A stretch of DNA of 64,000 bases from Haloglomus halophilum (GTDB taxonomy: Archaea; Halobacteriota; Halobacteria; Halobacteriales; Haloarculaceae), in assembly GCF_024298885.1 (NCBI RefSeq), contig NZ_CP101166.1, forward strand, positions 1,798,001-1,862,000. Reading direction: 5' to 3'. Shown one piece after another: positions 25,276 through 34,548 of the stretch. The position numbers and the translations under genes were made by a program. The notes under the pieces were generated by a model, which searched no databases, had not been told where the DNA came from, and was given only the letters and a program-made list of their open reading frames with translations. How positions within the stretch are numbered: the first letter of the stretch is position 1; each line of letters opens with the position of its first letter.

Positions 25276-25626
25276 CCAGGCTCGGCCCGCGCCTCCATCC
25301 AGCCATACCTGCATCGGGCGGGCGTCGCCATGTGCGCCCGTCCGGCCCGCCGGCGCCCTGTCACGCCGGCACCGAAGTCCATGTGGCTGGCGCCCACCGC
25401 GCCAGCACGCCGCTGTCCACTCGCCGGCATTCTCCGCCGGCGTTCGTTCCTGTTCGAAAACAGCCGTCCATCCAGCGTCTCCCGGTCCGACCGGGTCGTC
25501 GACAGCGCGCTGCACCACGCTGTCGATGGCTGGCGCTGTGAACACCCTTCTGCCGGGGGGCTGTCGTGTCGGGTCCGTTCGTAGAGGCGAATCCTGATTA
25601 CGTGACCGACCGGGATACGCACCGTA
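25276..25626. other. Gene-free stretch of about 350 bp
   Basis: GC-rich sequence between the zinc-finger microprotein and the gene at 25627. Open frames here lack family resemblance and start context, and no strong palindrome or repeat was noticed. CCGGCATTCTCCGCCGG (about 25424-25440) is a short inverted repeat. The 40 bp before 25627 include a GATTACGTGACC that might hold the promoter. Confidence 0.5.
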
Positions 25627-26235
25627 ATGGAGGTCAGACTGGAGTCCGAGCCCGGCAACAAGCTGTCGGGATACGAGTTCGATGCCGAACGGGCCGAAAT
25701 CGTCGATAGCGCGGACACGACGGCGACCACCGTCGGAGAACTGCTGCAGAACCGGTCGGATGTGATCGCGGACCGGGACCGGCTACGTTTCGAGATACGG
25801 GAGGTGACGTTCATCGACGTTCACTCCAGCGGGTACAACGAAGAGCCGGAGACCGAAACGCGGCTCGTGGGTGGGAAGACCGAGTTCCTCATCAGAGTGG
25901 ATAGTTACGCGGGGGAGGACGTACCGAGGTTCTCTCGCGTCTCTACCTCACCGATTCCGATACACTGGGCTGCGGAACGATCGGACGCGAGAACGGCTCC
26001 GATATCCAGCCTGGAGTTGGAGCTGCTCGGCGTGCTGAAACCGGACCGCGGGGAGTACCTCCCGATCGAGGAGGTCGTCGCGGACGACCGTCCGGCGAAT
26101 TCAGGGGGGCAGGCAGGTCGGCAGTGCCCCGATTGTGAGGCCGACCTCACCGACTACAGGGAGATCAGCTTCTGCCCGATGTGCGGCGTTGCGATGCGGT
26201 CCGGCGACCCCGATACCGGGCCTCATGACGGGTAG
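25627..26235 (+). CDS. Unrecognised protein with C-terminal zinc ribbon
   Basis: A 202-residue protein I do not recognise. Residues about 1-150 appear as a beta-rich acidic domain without membrane segments. Residues about 164-190 form a clear zinc ribbon, CPDCEADLTDYREISFCPMCG, followed by a short tail. It uses more Ser/Thr and less extreme GC codons than its neighbours, possibly a sign of recent acquisition. It stands alone, with the M29 aminopeptidase genes converging from the other strand. Confidence 0.7.
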   Translation: MEVRLESEPGNKLSGYEFDAERAEIVDSADTTATTVGELLQNRSDVIADRDRLRFEIREVTFIDVHSSGYNEEPETETRLVGGKTEFLIRVDSYAGEDVPRFSRVSTSPIPIHWAAERSDARTAPISSLELELLGVLKPDRGEYLPIEEVVADDRPANSGGQAGRQCPDCEADLTDYREISFCPMCGVAMRSGDPDTGPHDG

Positions 26236-26315
26236 TTGGACGCAGCGAACCGCTGACCACCCCCGACCGGCACGGACGGGTCGTGAGCCGGTCTGCGACG
26301 GCGTGACTGCCGGGG

Positions 26316-27410
26316 TCACCCGTCGAAGCTCTCCTCGAACCCGAAGGTGCCGTCCCGCTGGACGACCTCGCCGTCGAACTCGATGCGCGAGTCCTCGCTC
26401 ATGTCCACGATCATGTCCTCGTGGACCGTCGACTCGTTGCGCTCGTTGTCCTCGCCGACGGTCTCCTCGTAGCCCCGGCCGATGGCCATGTGGACGGTGT
26501 CACCCATCTTCTCGTCGAACAGCATGTTGTAGGTGAACCGGTCGATGTCGCGGTTCATCCCGATACCGAGCTCGCCCAGCCGGCTCGACCCCTCGTCGGT
26601 CTCCAGCAGGCTCGTCAGCAGGTCCTCGTTCTTCGTCGCCTCGTGTTCGACGACCTCGCCGTCCTCGAAGACGAGCCGCACGTCCAGCACCTCCCGGCCC
26701 TGGATGAGAACCGGCTTGTCGAACAGGACCTCCCCCTCGACGCTGTCGACGACCGGCGCGGTGAACACCTCGCCGCCGGGCATGTTGTTGTCGTCGGCGT
26801 CGTTCTTCGCGTGATTGCCGGCGACGGACATCCGGACGTCGGTGGTGTCCCCCGAGACGATACGGACCTCGTCGGCCGGGTCGAGCAACTCGACGAGCTG
26901 GGCCTGATGCTCCCTGACGGCGTCCCAGTCCTTGTTGACGGCGTTCCAGACGAACTCCTCGTAGGCCTCGGTGGACATCTCGGCCTTCTGGGCGTAGCCC
27001 GTCGAGGGCCACTGCGTGAGCACCCACCGCGAGTCGAGCAACGCCTCCTGGACCGCCATGTTGGCGCGCTTGGCGACGGCGTTCTTTTCCGGCGGCACGT
27101 CGCCCGTCTCGTTGAGGTTCTGCTCGCCGCGGATCTGGACGACGGCGTCGGCGGCCTCGTACGCGGCGAGCGCGATCTCGTTCTGCTGGTCGAGCGTCTC
27201 CTCGTCGGCGGCGAGCTTGTGCGCTCGACGGGCCCGGGAGCTCCCGAGGGAGTGATGGATGATGCCGCCGCGCTCGCCGACCAGTTCTGCGACCGCGACC
27301 ACGAGGTCCTCGGCGGTGTGGTGGGCCACGATGACAACCTGGTCGCCGGCCGCTATCTCGGCGCAGTCGTCGACGAGCACCTCGGCGTGTTCCCGGATGC
27401 GGGGGTCCAT
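26316..27410 (-). CDS. M29-family aminopeptidase 1
   Basis: A 364-residue metallo-aminopeptidase of the thermophilic M29 (AmpS/aminopeptidase T) family, which trims N-terminal residues from peptides in the cytoplasm. Family stretches include GGEVFTAPVVDSVEGEVLFDKPV with a metal-binding Glu, LGIGMNRDIDRFTYNMLFDEKMGDTVHMAIGRGY with His/Asp ligands and a C-terminal HEDMIVDMSEDSRIEFDGEVV. Start at 27410 is set by the MDPRIREHA opening shared with the next gene. The downstream paralogue suggests a tandem duplication. Confidence 0.92.
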   Translation of the reverse strand: MDPRIREHAEVLVDDCAEIAAGDQVVIVAHHTAEDLVVAVAELVGERGGIIHHSLGSSRARRAHKLAADEETLDQQNEIALAAYEAADAVVQIRGEQNLNETGDVPPEKNAVAKRANMAVQEALLDSRWVLTQWPSTGYAQKAEMSTEAYEEFVWNAVNKDWDAVREHQAQLVELLDPADEVRIVSGDTTDVRMSVAGNHAKNDADDNNMPGGEVFTAPVVDSVEGEVLFDKPVLIQGREVLDVRLVFEDGEVVEHEATKNEDLLTSLLETDEGSSRLGELGIGMNRDIDRFTYNMLFDEKMGDTVHMAIGRGYEETVGEDNERNESTVHEDMIVDMSEDSRIEFDGEVVQRDGTFGFEESFDG

Positions 27411-27614
27411 ATCCCCATGTAGGGGCCAATCCGCGAAAAATCGCCCGGACACCCCCCCGGCGTCGCACCAGGCGACGCCTCAACCCCGTTCTCGCGGCTC
27501 CCGACGGTCGTCGTTCGGGTACCAGGCGCCTCCCGCTGGTCGGCGCCTTTCACTGCTCGCGGGTCGCTACGCTCCCCGCTCGCTACTGCGGTTCCTCGCT
27601 CCGCTCGGAACCGC

Positions 27615-28703
27615 TCACTCCTCGAAGACGAACGTCCCGTCCTCCTGCACGACCTCGCCGTCGACCTCGATGCGCGAGTCCTCGCTCATGTCCACGATCA
27701 TGTCGACGTGCTGGGCGCTCTGGTTCTGCTCGTTGCCCTCGCCGACGTTGGCCTCGTAGGCGCGGCCGACCGCCATGTGGACGGTGTCGCCCATCTTCTC
27801 GTCGAACAGCATGTTGTAGGTGAACCGGTCGATGTCGCGGTTCATCCCGATGCCGAGTTCCCCGAGCCGTCGCGCGCCGGGGTCCGTATCGAGGATGCTC
27901 CCCAGGAACGACTCGTTCTTCTCGGCGCTGTAGTCGACGACCTCACCGTCCTCGAAGACGAGCCGGGCCCCGGTGACCTCCTTGCCGCGGCGGTAGACGG
28001 GCTTGTCGAACAGGACCTCCCCCTCGACGCTGTCGGGGATGGGGGCGGTGAACACCTCGCCGCCGGGGAGGTTGTTGGAGTTGGTATCGTTGATGGTGAT
28101 GTTGCCCGCGATGGACATGGTCACGTCCGTCGTGTCGCCGGAGACGATGCGGACCTCCTCGCCAGCGTCGAGGATCTCGACCATCTGCTCCTGGAACTCG
28201 CGCTGGGCGTCCCAGTCCTTGTTGATGGCGTCGTAGACGAAGTTCTGGTAGGCCTCCGTGGACATCTCGGCCAGCTGGGCGTTCGCCGGGGTGGGGTGCT
28301 GGGTGAGCGTCCAGCGGTCGGTGAGCCGCTCGTTGAGGATGGGGCTGTGGGCGGACTCGTAGTCAGCGTTGAGGTCGTCGTCCACGTCCACCATCTCCGT
28401 GACGTTGCCGTGGGCCCGGATGACGACGTGGCAGTCGGCCGCCTCGACGAGCGCCTGCTCGTGGGGCGGCGTCTCGAACGCCATCCCGGACTCCTCGGCG
28501 GCACGGAGGTAGTTTCGGATGGCGCGGCCGCTCCGGTTGGTGGTGATGTGGAGCGGGTGTGCGCCACGGTCGCCGGCGACCTCGTAGAGGGCCACGACGA
28601 GGTCCTCGGCGGCGGGCTCGGACTTGATGACGAGGTTGTCGCCCTCGGAGAGGTCGATGGCGTCGGCGAGCACCTGTGCGTGCTCTCGGATACGCGGGTC
28701 CAT
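27615..28703 (-). CDS. M29-family aminopeptidase 2
   Basis: A 362-residue paralogue of the preceding enzyme with the same opening (MDPRIREHA) and the same metal-ligand blocks, including GGEVFTAPIPDSVEGEVLF, IGMNRDIDRFTYNMLFDEKMGDTVHMAVG and HVDMIVDMSEDSRIEVDGEVV. The two differ mainly in residues 30-140, where substrate selectivity could lie. The 204-bp gap between them contains GC-rich short inverted repeats of the TCGCTACGCTCCCCGCTCGC type. Divergent from the threonine aldolase gene. Confidence 0.92.
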   Translation of the reverse strand: MDPRIREHAQVLADAIDLSEGDNLVIKSEPAAEDLVVALYEVAGDRGAHPLHITTNRSGRAIRNYLRAAEESGMAFETPPHEQALVEAADCHVVIRAHGNVTEMVDVDDDLNADYESAHSPILNERLTDRWTLTQHPTPANAQLAEMSTEAYQNFVYDAINKDWDAQREFQEQMVEILDAGEEVRIVSGDTTDVTMSIAGNITINDTNSNNLPGGEVFTAPIPDSVEGEVLFDKPVYRRGKEVTGARLVFEDGEVVDYSAEKNESFLGSILDTDPGARRLGELGIGMNRDIDRFTYNMLFDEKMGDTVHMAVGRAYEANVGEGNEQNQSAQHVDMIVDMSEDSRIEVDGEVVQEDGTFVFEE

Positions 28704-28812
28704 GTGCCCGGATTCGAGGGGGCCCGGCATACCGTTTCCGCCACGCTGGACTCGTGCAACAGTCTCCCGTCCACCCGCCGCCCCTATGCCGCTCGACCCG
28801 AAACGTGGAGCC

Positions 28813-29850
28813 ATGCCTGCCGCCGACACCGACCACGACGACCCCATCGACTGCCGCTCCGATACGGTCACGCGCCCGAGCGACGCGATGCGAGCGGCCG
28901 CCCGCGACGCCGACGTGGGCGACGACGTCTACCGCGAGGACCCCACCGTCAACGAACTCGAAGCTCGTGCCGCCGACCTCGTGGGGATGGCGGCCGCCCT
29001 CTACGTCCCGACGGGGACGATGGGCAACCAGGTCGCCGCCCGCACCCACACCGAGCAGGGGCAGGAGGCCCTCGTCGAGCGCGACAGCCACGTCTACCGG
29101 TGGGAACTCGGCGGCCTCGCCCAGCACTCGGGCCTGCAGGTCCGCACCGTCGACGGCGGCGACCGCGGCGTCGTCACGCCCGAGGCGGTCCACGCGGGCC
29201 ACGTCGCGGCCGACGGCCACCGGCCGGGGACGGGGCTGCTGTGCCTGGAGAACACGCACAACGCGAAGGGTGGTACCGCTATCGCCCCCGAGCGCATCGA
29301 CGCCGCCGCCGATGCCGCGCACTCTCACGACGTGCCCGTCCACCTCGACGGCGCGCGCCTGTTCAACGCCACGGCCGCACTGGACGTGCCGGCCGCGCGC
29401 CTCACCCGCGAGGTGGACTCGGTGATGTTCTGCCTCTCGAAGGGGCTGGGCGCCCCCGTCGGCTCGATGCTCGCCGGCGACGCCGAGTTCGTCGAGGCCG
29501 CCCGGCGGCATCGCAAGCTGTTCGGTGGCGGGATGCGGCAGGCCGGCATCATCGCGGCGCCCGGCCTTCGCGCGCTGGAGAACCGCGACCGCCTCGCCGA
29601 GGACCACCGGAACGCCGAGCGTCTGGCGGACGGGCTGGACGAACTGGACGGGCTCGCCGCACACGACCCGGAGACGAACATCGTGCTGGTGGACACGGAG
29701 GACCCGGCCGAGGCGTTCCTCGAGCGGTGTGGGGATGTGGGGGTGCTGGCGGTGCCGTTCGACGACCATCAGGTCCGGTTCTGTACGCACCTGGATGTGA
29801 GTCGTGCGGACGTGGAGGCGGTCGTCGAGCGGGTCTCGCAGGTTGTGTGA
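28813..29850 (+). CDS. Low-specificity L-threonine aldolase (PLP enzyme)
   Basis: A 345-residue fold-type I PLP enzyme that cleaves L-threonine or allo-threonine to glycine and acetaldehyde. It opens with DCRSDTVTRPSDAMR, the typical start of the family, and has PTGTMGNQVA, HLDGARLFNA (cofactor Asp) and the Schiff-base Lys210 in FCLSKGLGAPVGS. Length matches the family. ATG 28813 is preferred; an ATG 27 nt upstream is also possible. Confidence 0.93.
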   Translation: MPAADTDHDDPIDCRSDTVTRPSDAMRAAARDADVGDDVYREDPTVNELEARAADLVGMAAALYVPTGTMGNQVAARTHTEQGQEALVERDSHVYRWELGGLAQHSGLQVRTVDGGDRGVVTPEAVHAGHVAADGHRPGTGLLCLENTHNAKGGTAIAPERIDAAADAAHSHDVPVHLDGARLFNATAALDVPAARLTREVDSVMFCLSKGLGAPVGSMLAGDAEFVEAARRHRKLFGGGMRQAGIIAAPGLRALENRDRLAEDHRNAERLADGLDELDGLAAHDPETNIVLVDTEDPAEAFLERCGDVGVLAVPFDDHQVRFCTHLDVSRADVEAVVERVSQVV

Positions 29851-29872
29851 GTGGGAATATTTCCGTGGGATG

Positions 29873-30350
29873 ACTGCCTCCGAAGCCCTCGCGCTCTCTC
29901 AAGATGGCAACGGAACTGCCTCCGAAGCCCTCGCGCTCTGGACTCGCGCGCCTCGCTGCGCTCCTCGCTCGCTCGCACCGCTCGCTCCCTGCGGTGCTTG
30001 CGTCGTCGTGCTTCGTCCAGAGCGCTCGCCCTTCGATTCCACCAGGACCGCGGATTCGTCAGTCAGTAGCCGTTGGCCTCATACCTCCCCAACCGCCTGC
30101 GATGCTCGGTCGCTTCGCTCCCTGCGCTTCTCGTCCCTCGCGCGCTGGGCGGCGGCTGGCCTGCGGCACAGCCGCCAGCGCGCGCCCGTTCGACTGACGG
30201 CGGTGCGCACCCGCTACAATCCACGGGCCGGGAGCGCGTGGTGAGCGAAGCGAACCCGTGCGACCTGGGGAAGGGTAGGGCCACCGCGCCCGTGACACAT
30301 TCAATTCCCTGGTGGACTCGAAGGGCGAGCGCGCGAGGGCTTCGTAGGTC
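29873..30350. repeat. Hairpin-rich dispersed repeat, large copy A
   Basis: Fills most of a 598-bp gap between convergent genes. A 25-bp direct repeat (29873-29897 and 29915-29939, identical) opens it. A palindromic unit follows: CGAAGCCCTCGCGCTCTGGAC (29923-29943) pairs with GTCCAGAGCGCTCGCCCTTCG (30015-30035). A contracted second unit lies at 30319-30344. The arm 30022-30046 also pairs with 30308-30332 at 24 of 25 positions. The centre carries CATACCTCCCC (30080-30090) and a 20-bp block at 30226-30245 identical to copy B at 59175-59194. The flank 30361-30448 is very AT-rich. Open frames in the region are judged spurious. Confidence 0.78.
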
Positions 30351-30448
30351 ACGTTGTCGTCCTCCAGTTTATCAGCCAATATCTAAATTAGGAAGGAAAT
30401 AAGCACATTACATATAAAATTGACAAATTAATTGAATCGTATGGGTGT

Positions 30449-31525
30449 TCAATCACCACCAGCGGGCCGCGTCTCGTCACGGACGAACGTGTGCGACCCC
30501 GACCGGGCCTTCGCCGCCTCCGTGACGCGGACGAACGCCACGCCCTCGCGGGCCTCGGCCAGCGTGTGGCCGCCCGCGTAGCTCACCCCCGAGCGGATAC
30601 CCGCGAGGAACTCGGGGACGACGCTCGACAGCGACCCCTGGTAGGGGACCAGTCCGGCGACGCCCTCGTCGGCTTCCGGGGCGGACTCCGCGGCGGCCTT
30701 GTCCGAGCGCGCCTCGTTCGCGGAGGTCGAGGCCATCCCGTGCGAGCGCTTGTAGCGGCTCCCGGCGTGTTCGACGAGTTCGCCGGGTGCCTCGTCGGTG
30801 CCCGCGAAGAACCCGCCCATCATCACGGTGTCCGCGCCCCCGAGCAGAGCGGTCACGGCGTCACCCGACCCCGAGATGCCGCCGTCGGCGATGGTGCGGA
30901 CGCCGTACTCCGCGGCGGCGCGGGCACAGTCGCGGACGGCCGTGAACTGCGGGACGCCGGCGCCGGCCACCTCGCGCGTGGTGCAGTGCGAGCCGGGACC
31001 GACGCCGACCTTGATGCAGTCCGCGCCGGCCGCCGCGAGGTCGGCCACGCCCGCTTCGGTGGCCACGTTGCCCGCGACGAGCGGGGCGTCGAACTCGCTC
31101 GCGACGTGTTCGACCACGTCGAGGGCCGCCTCCATGTGGCCGTGGGCCACGTCGACCATCAGGCACTCCGCCCCCGCCTCGAGGACGCGCTCGGCACGGT
31201 CGCGGTACGCCTCGTCGATGCCGAGCGCGGCGCCGACGCGGGCGCCCTGCGCCACCGTCTCCTCGATGGCGGCGACCTGGTGCTCGACGGTCTGGAAGCG
31301 GTGGATGGTGCCGAACCCGCCCAGTTCGTGGAGCGCGACCGCGAGCTCCGGTCCCGTCACGGTGTCCATCGGCGCGCTCAGGATGGGCGTCTCCAGCGCG
31401 ATGTCGTCGGTCAGGTGGGTGGCGAGCGAGACGTCGCTCCGGGAGTCCACGGGGGACCGTGCCGGGACGACCAGCACGTCGTCGTAGGAGAGCCCCGTGC
31501 GGATAGCGGGGTCGTCTGCTGACAT
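30449..31525 (-). CDS. IMP dehydrogenase / GMP reductase family enzyme without CBS domains
   Basis: A 358-residue TIM-barrel enzyme of purine nucleotide interconversion. It has the opening [14 protein letters not shown], substrate loop GNVATEAG, and the catalytic loop [20 protein letters not shown] with the nucleophilic Cys, followed by [11 protein letters not shown] and [25 protein letters not shown]. The CBS pair usually inserted in IMPDH is absent and the protein is about 130 residues shorter, as in GMP reductase or archaeal GuaB paralogues. Whether it oxidises IMP or reduces GMP cannot be settled here. Confidence 0.88.
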   Translation of the reverse strand: MSADDPAIRTGLSYDDVLVVPARSPVDSRSDVSLATHLTDDIALETPILSAPMDTVTGPELAVALHELGGFGTIHRFQTVEHQVAAIEETVAQGARVGAALGIDEAYRDRAERVLEAGAECLMVDVAHGHMEAALDVVEHVASEFDAPLVAGNVATEAGVADLAAAGADCIKVGVGPGSHCTTREVAGAGVPQFTAVRDCARAAAEYGVRTIADGGISGSGDAVTALLGGADTVMMGGFFAGTDEAPGELVEHAGSRYKRSHGMASTSANEARSDKAAAESAPEADEGVAGLVPYQGSLSSVVPEFLAGIRSGVSYAGGHTLAEAREGVAFVRVTEAAKARSGSHTFVRDETRPAGGD

Positions 31526-31596
31526 GTTCGAACCCTAGGTGGGCACGGGGGCGAGGCGTTTAGGCGTTCGGTTCACCGGATGGAGTCGCCGACGTC

Positions 31597-32004
31597 TCAC
31601 CCCAGCAGCCGCCGCACGCGGGCGAGGAGGCCGCCCCCGCCCCGCCCGCCGTCGAGGCCCAACTCCTCGGCGATGGCGTCGAGTTCGGCGTCGTCGAACC
31701 GGTCGTCCGCGCGTGACTCGACCAGCCAGTCGCGCCACTCCTCGTCGGTCAGGACGCCGCGCGCGTCGTCCCACTGCTCGACCAGCGCCTCGCGGTCCGG
31801 GAAGGGGACGTCCATGTCCCCGCCGCCCCAGTACAGCGGAACGAGGTAGAACTGCACCTCGTCGGGCCCCGGGCCGGGGCCCTCGACGCGGGCGTTGGTC
31901 CCCGGGCGGTCGTCGGCCGGGACGAACCGGTAGGGATAGCCCTCGTAGCAGAAGACGTCCGCCGGCGTCACCGTCCCGCCGGTGGGGAGTTCGAGCGTGT
32001 CCAT
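31597..32004 (-). CDS. Conserved haloarchaeal hypothetical protein
   Basis: A 135-residue acidic soluble protein. The first half has a compact beta-rich pattern (FCYEGYPYRFVPADD, VQFYLVPLYWGGGDMDVPFPD) and the second half two helices (LTDEEWRDWLVESRADDRFDDAELDAIAEELGLD), ending in a Gly/Arg-rich tail. Function unknown. It lies 61 nt after the acyl-CoA dehydrogenase stop on the same strand and may be co-transcribed with it. ATG 32004 is the first plausible start after that gene. Confidence 0.72.
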   Translation of the reverse strand: MDTLELPTGGTVTPADVFCYEGYPYRFVPADDRPGTNARVEGPGPGPDEVQFYLVPLYWGGGDMDVPFPDREALVEQWDDARGVLTDEEWRDWLVESRADDRFDDAELDAIAEELGLDGGRGGGGLLARVRRLLG

Positions 32005-32065
32005 GCCCGTGTGTAGGGGCCGCGGCCGGAAAGCCGGACCGTCTCCCCGTCCGCGGCCGATGTCG

Positions 32066-33214
32066 TCACCCCAGCGACGGCAGGCCGCCGCCGTCGAACA
32101 CCTCGTCGGCGATGTTCTCGCGCATGATCTCGTTGGTACCGGCGGCGATGGGGCGGCCGCGCGCCAGCCGGTGGAGGAACTCCAGTGGGTGGCCCTGCTG
32201 GTAGCCCGTCGCGCCGAACACCTGGAGGCAGTCGCTGACGACCGACTCGGCGGTGTCGGAGGCGTGGAACTTCGCGATGCTCGCGCGCAGGCGGTCCGGG
32301 TGCGCGGGTACGTCCCCGCCCCCTCGCGTGTTCGCGGCCGCCTCGTGCGTGAGCGCTCGCGCGGCGGTGTACTCCTTGACGGCGTCGGCCACCTCCCACC
32401 GCAGGCCCTGGAACTCACCGATGGGCTGGCCGAACTGTTCGCGGTCACCAGCGTAGTCGATGGCGTGCTCCAGCGCGCAGCGTGCCATCGACATGGCGTA
32501 CGCGGCGCTCCCGACCCGCTCCCAGTTGAGCGCCTTCAGCTGCTCCTTGAGCGCCTGTTTCCCGCGGACGAGCACCTGCTCCTCGGGGACCGCCACGTCC
32601 TCGAAGAACAGGTGGGTCTGCGTGTGGCCCGCCATGTTGGTGTAGTGCTCGTGGACGTCGACGCCGGGCGCGTCGAGGTCGACGAGGACGGTCCCGAGGT
32701 TGCCGTCGGGGAAGCGCGCCCAGACGACGACGGCGTCGCTGGCGGGGACGTAGCTCAGCCAGATCTTCTCGCCCGAGAGCCGGAGGCCGTCGTCGGTCTC
32801 GGTGACGGTGGTCTCCATCGCGCCGGCGTCGCTGCCGGCGCCGGGTTCGCTGATGCCGATGGCGATGGCGGACTCGCCCGCGCAGACCGGCGGGAGGTAC
32901 TCCTGCTTGAGCGCCTCGCTCCCGAACATCTCGACGGCGCGCGGCGCGACCATCGTCTGTCCGTAGAGCGCGTTCGCCGTCTCCGGGCAGACCGCGCCGA
33001 CCGTCTCGATGGCCAGCACCGCGGCGAACTCCGAGAGGCCGCCGCCGCCCCATTCCTCGCCGAGGTTGACCGCCCAGAGGTCGTGCTCCGCGAGGGTGCG
33101 GACGTTCTCCCACGGGAAGCCGTCGTGCGTGAACGCGTCGTCGGCGAACTCCTCGCGTGCGATGTCGTCGAGGACGTCGACCAGCATCCGCTGTTCGTCG
33201 GTGAGTGTGACCAT
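32066..33214 (-). CDS. Acyl-CoA dehydrogenase
   Basis: A 382-residue FAD enzyme that introduces the alpha-beta double bond in acyl-CoA during fatty or branched-chain acid breakdown. Family landmarks are AIGISEPGAGSDAGAMET, LSGEKIWLSYVPASD, a DREQFGQPIGEFQGLRWEVAD stretch, LQVFGATGYQQGHPLEFLHR and the end GTNEIMRENIADEVF. The catalytic Glu position cannot be fixed without alignment. The start at 33214 begins the VTLTDEQRMLVDVLDDIAREE N-terminal helix; longer frames upstream are rejected. Confidence 0.92.
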   Translation of the reverse strand: MVTLTDEQRMLVDVLDDIAREEFADDAFTHDGFPWENVRTLAEHDLWAVNLGEEWGGGGLSEFAAVLAIETVGAVCPETANALYGQTMVAPRAVEMFGSEALKQEYLPPVCAGESAIAIGISEPGAGSDAGAMETTVTETDDGLRLSGEKIWLSYVPASDAVVVWARFPDGNLGTVLVDLDAPGVDVHEHYTNMAGHTQTHLFFEDVAVPEEQVLVRGKQALKEQLKALNWERVGSAAYAMSMARCALEHAIDYAGDREQFGQPIGEFQGLRWEVADAVKEYTAARALTHEAAANTRGGGDVPAHPDRLRASIAKFHASDTAESVVSDCLQVFGATGYQQGHPLEFLHRLARGRPIAAGTNEIMRENIADEVFDGGGLPSLG

Positions 33215-33312
33215 GGCCCACGCGCGGTGGGCGCCGGGAAGTAGGTTGTCCCTCAAAAGGCACCGGAGTACCCGGCCCGAAACGGCAAGACCCCCCGCCC
33301 GCAAGGGTGCGT

Positions 33313-34047
33313 ATGCGCATGGACACCGCCCTGACGACCACCGGCCGGGCGGTGCTGTTCGTCCACTGGCGGGTCGACGCCGACCAGCTCCGGCCACACC
33401 TGCCCGCGGGGCTCGCCCTCGATACGTACGACGGCTCGGCGTGGGCGAGCGTCCTCGCGTTCGAGGTGACGGAGGCACGGCCGAAGGCCCTGCCTGCGGG
33501 GCTGTGGCCGTCGACGGCGTTCGGCCAGGTCAACCTCCGGACGTACGTCCGCCACGACGACCAGCCGGGGGTCTACTTCCTCTCGGTCGACGCCGGCACC
33601 CGGGTCGGGGCGGCGGCGCTCCACAGCGCGATGGGGATACCCTGCTACGTCGCGTCGACGAGCGTCGACATCCGGCGGGGGAGCGAGGCGGTCGAGTCGG
33701 TCTCCTTCCGGAGCCGCCGGTCGCAGGCGAGCCAGCCGGCCGCGGCGCTCACCGCCGACTACGCGCCCGACGGGACGGCCGAACCGGTCGAACCCGGATC
33801 GCTTGCCGAGTTCTGTATCGAGCGCCGGCACTGGTTCACCGACGCCGGCCAGCCCTCGCCGTACCTCGCCCGGGCCGGGCCGGGTGTCCGCGTCGGCGAG
33901 ATCGACCGCGACCCGTGGCAGGTCGCCCCCGCGACGGCCGACGTGACGACGAACTCGCTGGGGCGCCCGCTCGGTCTCGACCTCTCGGGCGAGCCACACC
34001 TCCACTACAGCCCCGGCTTCCAGTCGGTCGTGACGACGCGCCGGTAG
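33313..34047 (+). CDS. YqjF/DUF2071-type protein
   Basis: A 244-residue protein resembling the YqjF (DUF2071) family, an acetoacetate-decarboxylase-like beta fold of unknown function. Characteristic stretches are FVHWRVDADQLRPHLPAGLALDTYDGSAWASVLAFEV, FGQVNLRTYVRHDDQPGVYFLSVDAG and a late YLARAGPGVRVGEID. No signal peptide. Possible starts are GTG 33307, ATG 33313 and ATG 33319; the middle one is given. It is divergent from the acyl-CoA dehydrogenase with a 98-bp intergenic region. Confidence 0.85.
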   Translation: MRMDTALTTTGRAVLFVHWRVDADQLRPHLPAGLALDTYDGSAWASVLAFEVTEARPKALPAGLWPSTAFGQVNLRTYVRHDDQPGVYFLSVDAGTRVGAAALHSAMGIPCYVASTSVDIRRGSEAVESVSFRSRRSQASQPAAALTADYAPDGTAEPVEPGSLAEFCIERRHWFTDAGQPSPYLARAGPGVRVGEIDRDPWQVAPATADVTTNSLGRPLGLDLSGEPHLHYSPGFQSVVTTRR

Positions 34048-34098
34048 GACGAGCCCGCCGTTCGGGAGGTTTTCGCCGATGGGGGGAGAGGCCCGGAT

Positions 34099-34548
34099 AT
34101 GCGCGTCAGCGTCATCGGCGGCGGTCGGGTGGACGAGGCGACCTACGAGCGGGCCCGCGAGGTCGGCCGACTCTGCGGCGAGCGCGGCCACACCGTCGTC
34201 TGCGGCGGGTACGGCGGTGTGATGGAGGCGGCCTGCCGCGGTGCGAAGGCGGCCGGCGGCCACACCGTCGGCATCCTCAAGGGTACCGACCCGTCCGCCG
34301 CGAACGAGTACGTCGACACGCCCATCGTCACGGGGATGGGCAACGGCCGGAACGTCATGGTCGTCCTGAACGGCGACGGCGTCGTCGCGGTCGACGGCGC
34401 GACGGGGACCCTCTCGGAACTGGCGCTCGCGCTCGACGACGGAACGCCGGTCGCGGGGCTGGACACGCACGACCTGTCCGCGTTCGACGGCTTCGAGGCG
34501 GTCGACTTGCCCGAGGCCGCAGTCGAGAGCGTCGAACGGCGGTTGTGA
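34099..34548 (+). CDS. SLOG/TIGR00725-type Rossmann protein
   Basis: A 149-residue small Rossmann-fold protein of the SLOG (LOG/DprA-like) superfamily. It has MRVSVIGGGRV, a central CGGYGGVMEAACRGAKAAGG nucleotide-binding motif and a helix start ATGTLSELALAL. The PGGxGTxxE signature of cytokinin-activating LOG enzymes is altered to DGATGTLSE, so that activity is unlikely; this matches the TIGR00725 group of unknown role. It lies 51 nt downstream of the YqjF-like gene. Confidence 0.82.
   Translation: MRVSVIGGGRVDEATYERAREVGRLCGERGHTVVCGGYGGVMEAACRGAKAAGGHTVGILKGTDPSAANEYVDTPIVTGMGNGRNVMVVLNGDGVVAVDGATGTLSELALALDDGTPVAGLDTHDLSAFDGFEAVDLPEAAVESVERRL

Noticed and set aside
30059..30379. A 106-codon minus-strand frame inside repeat copy A
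   Set aside because: It runs through palindromic repeat sequence and has no domain; Arg/Pro/Ser-rich composition is typical of spurious frames in GC-rich DNA.
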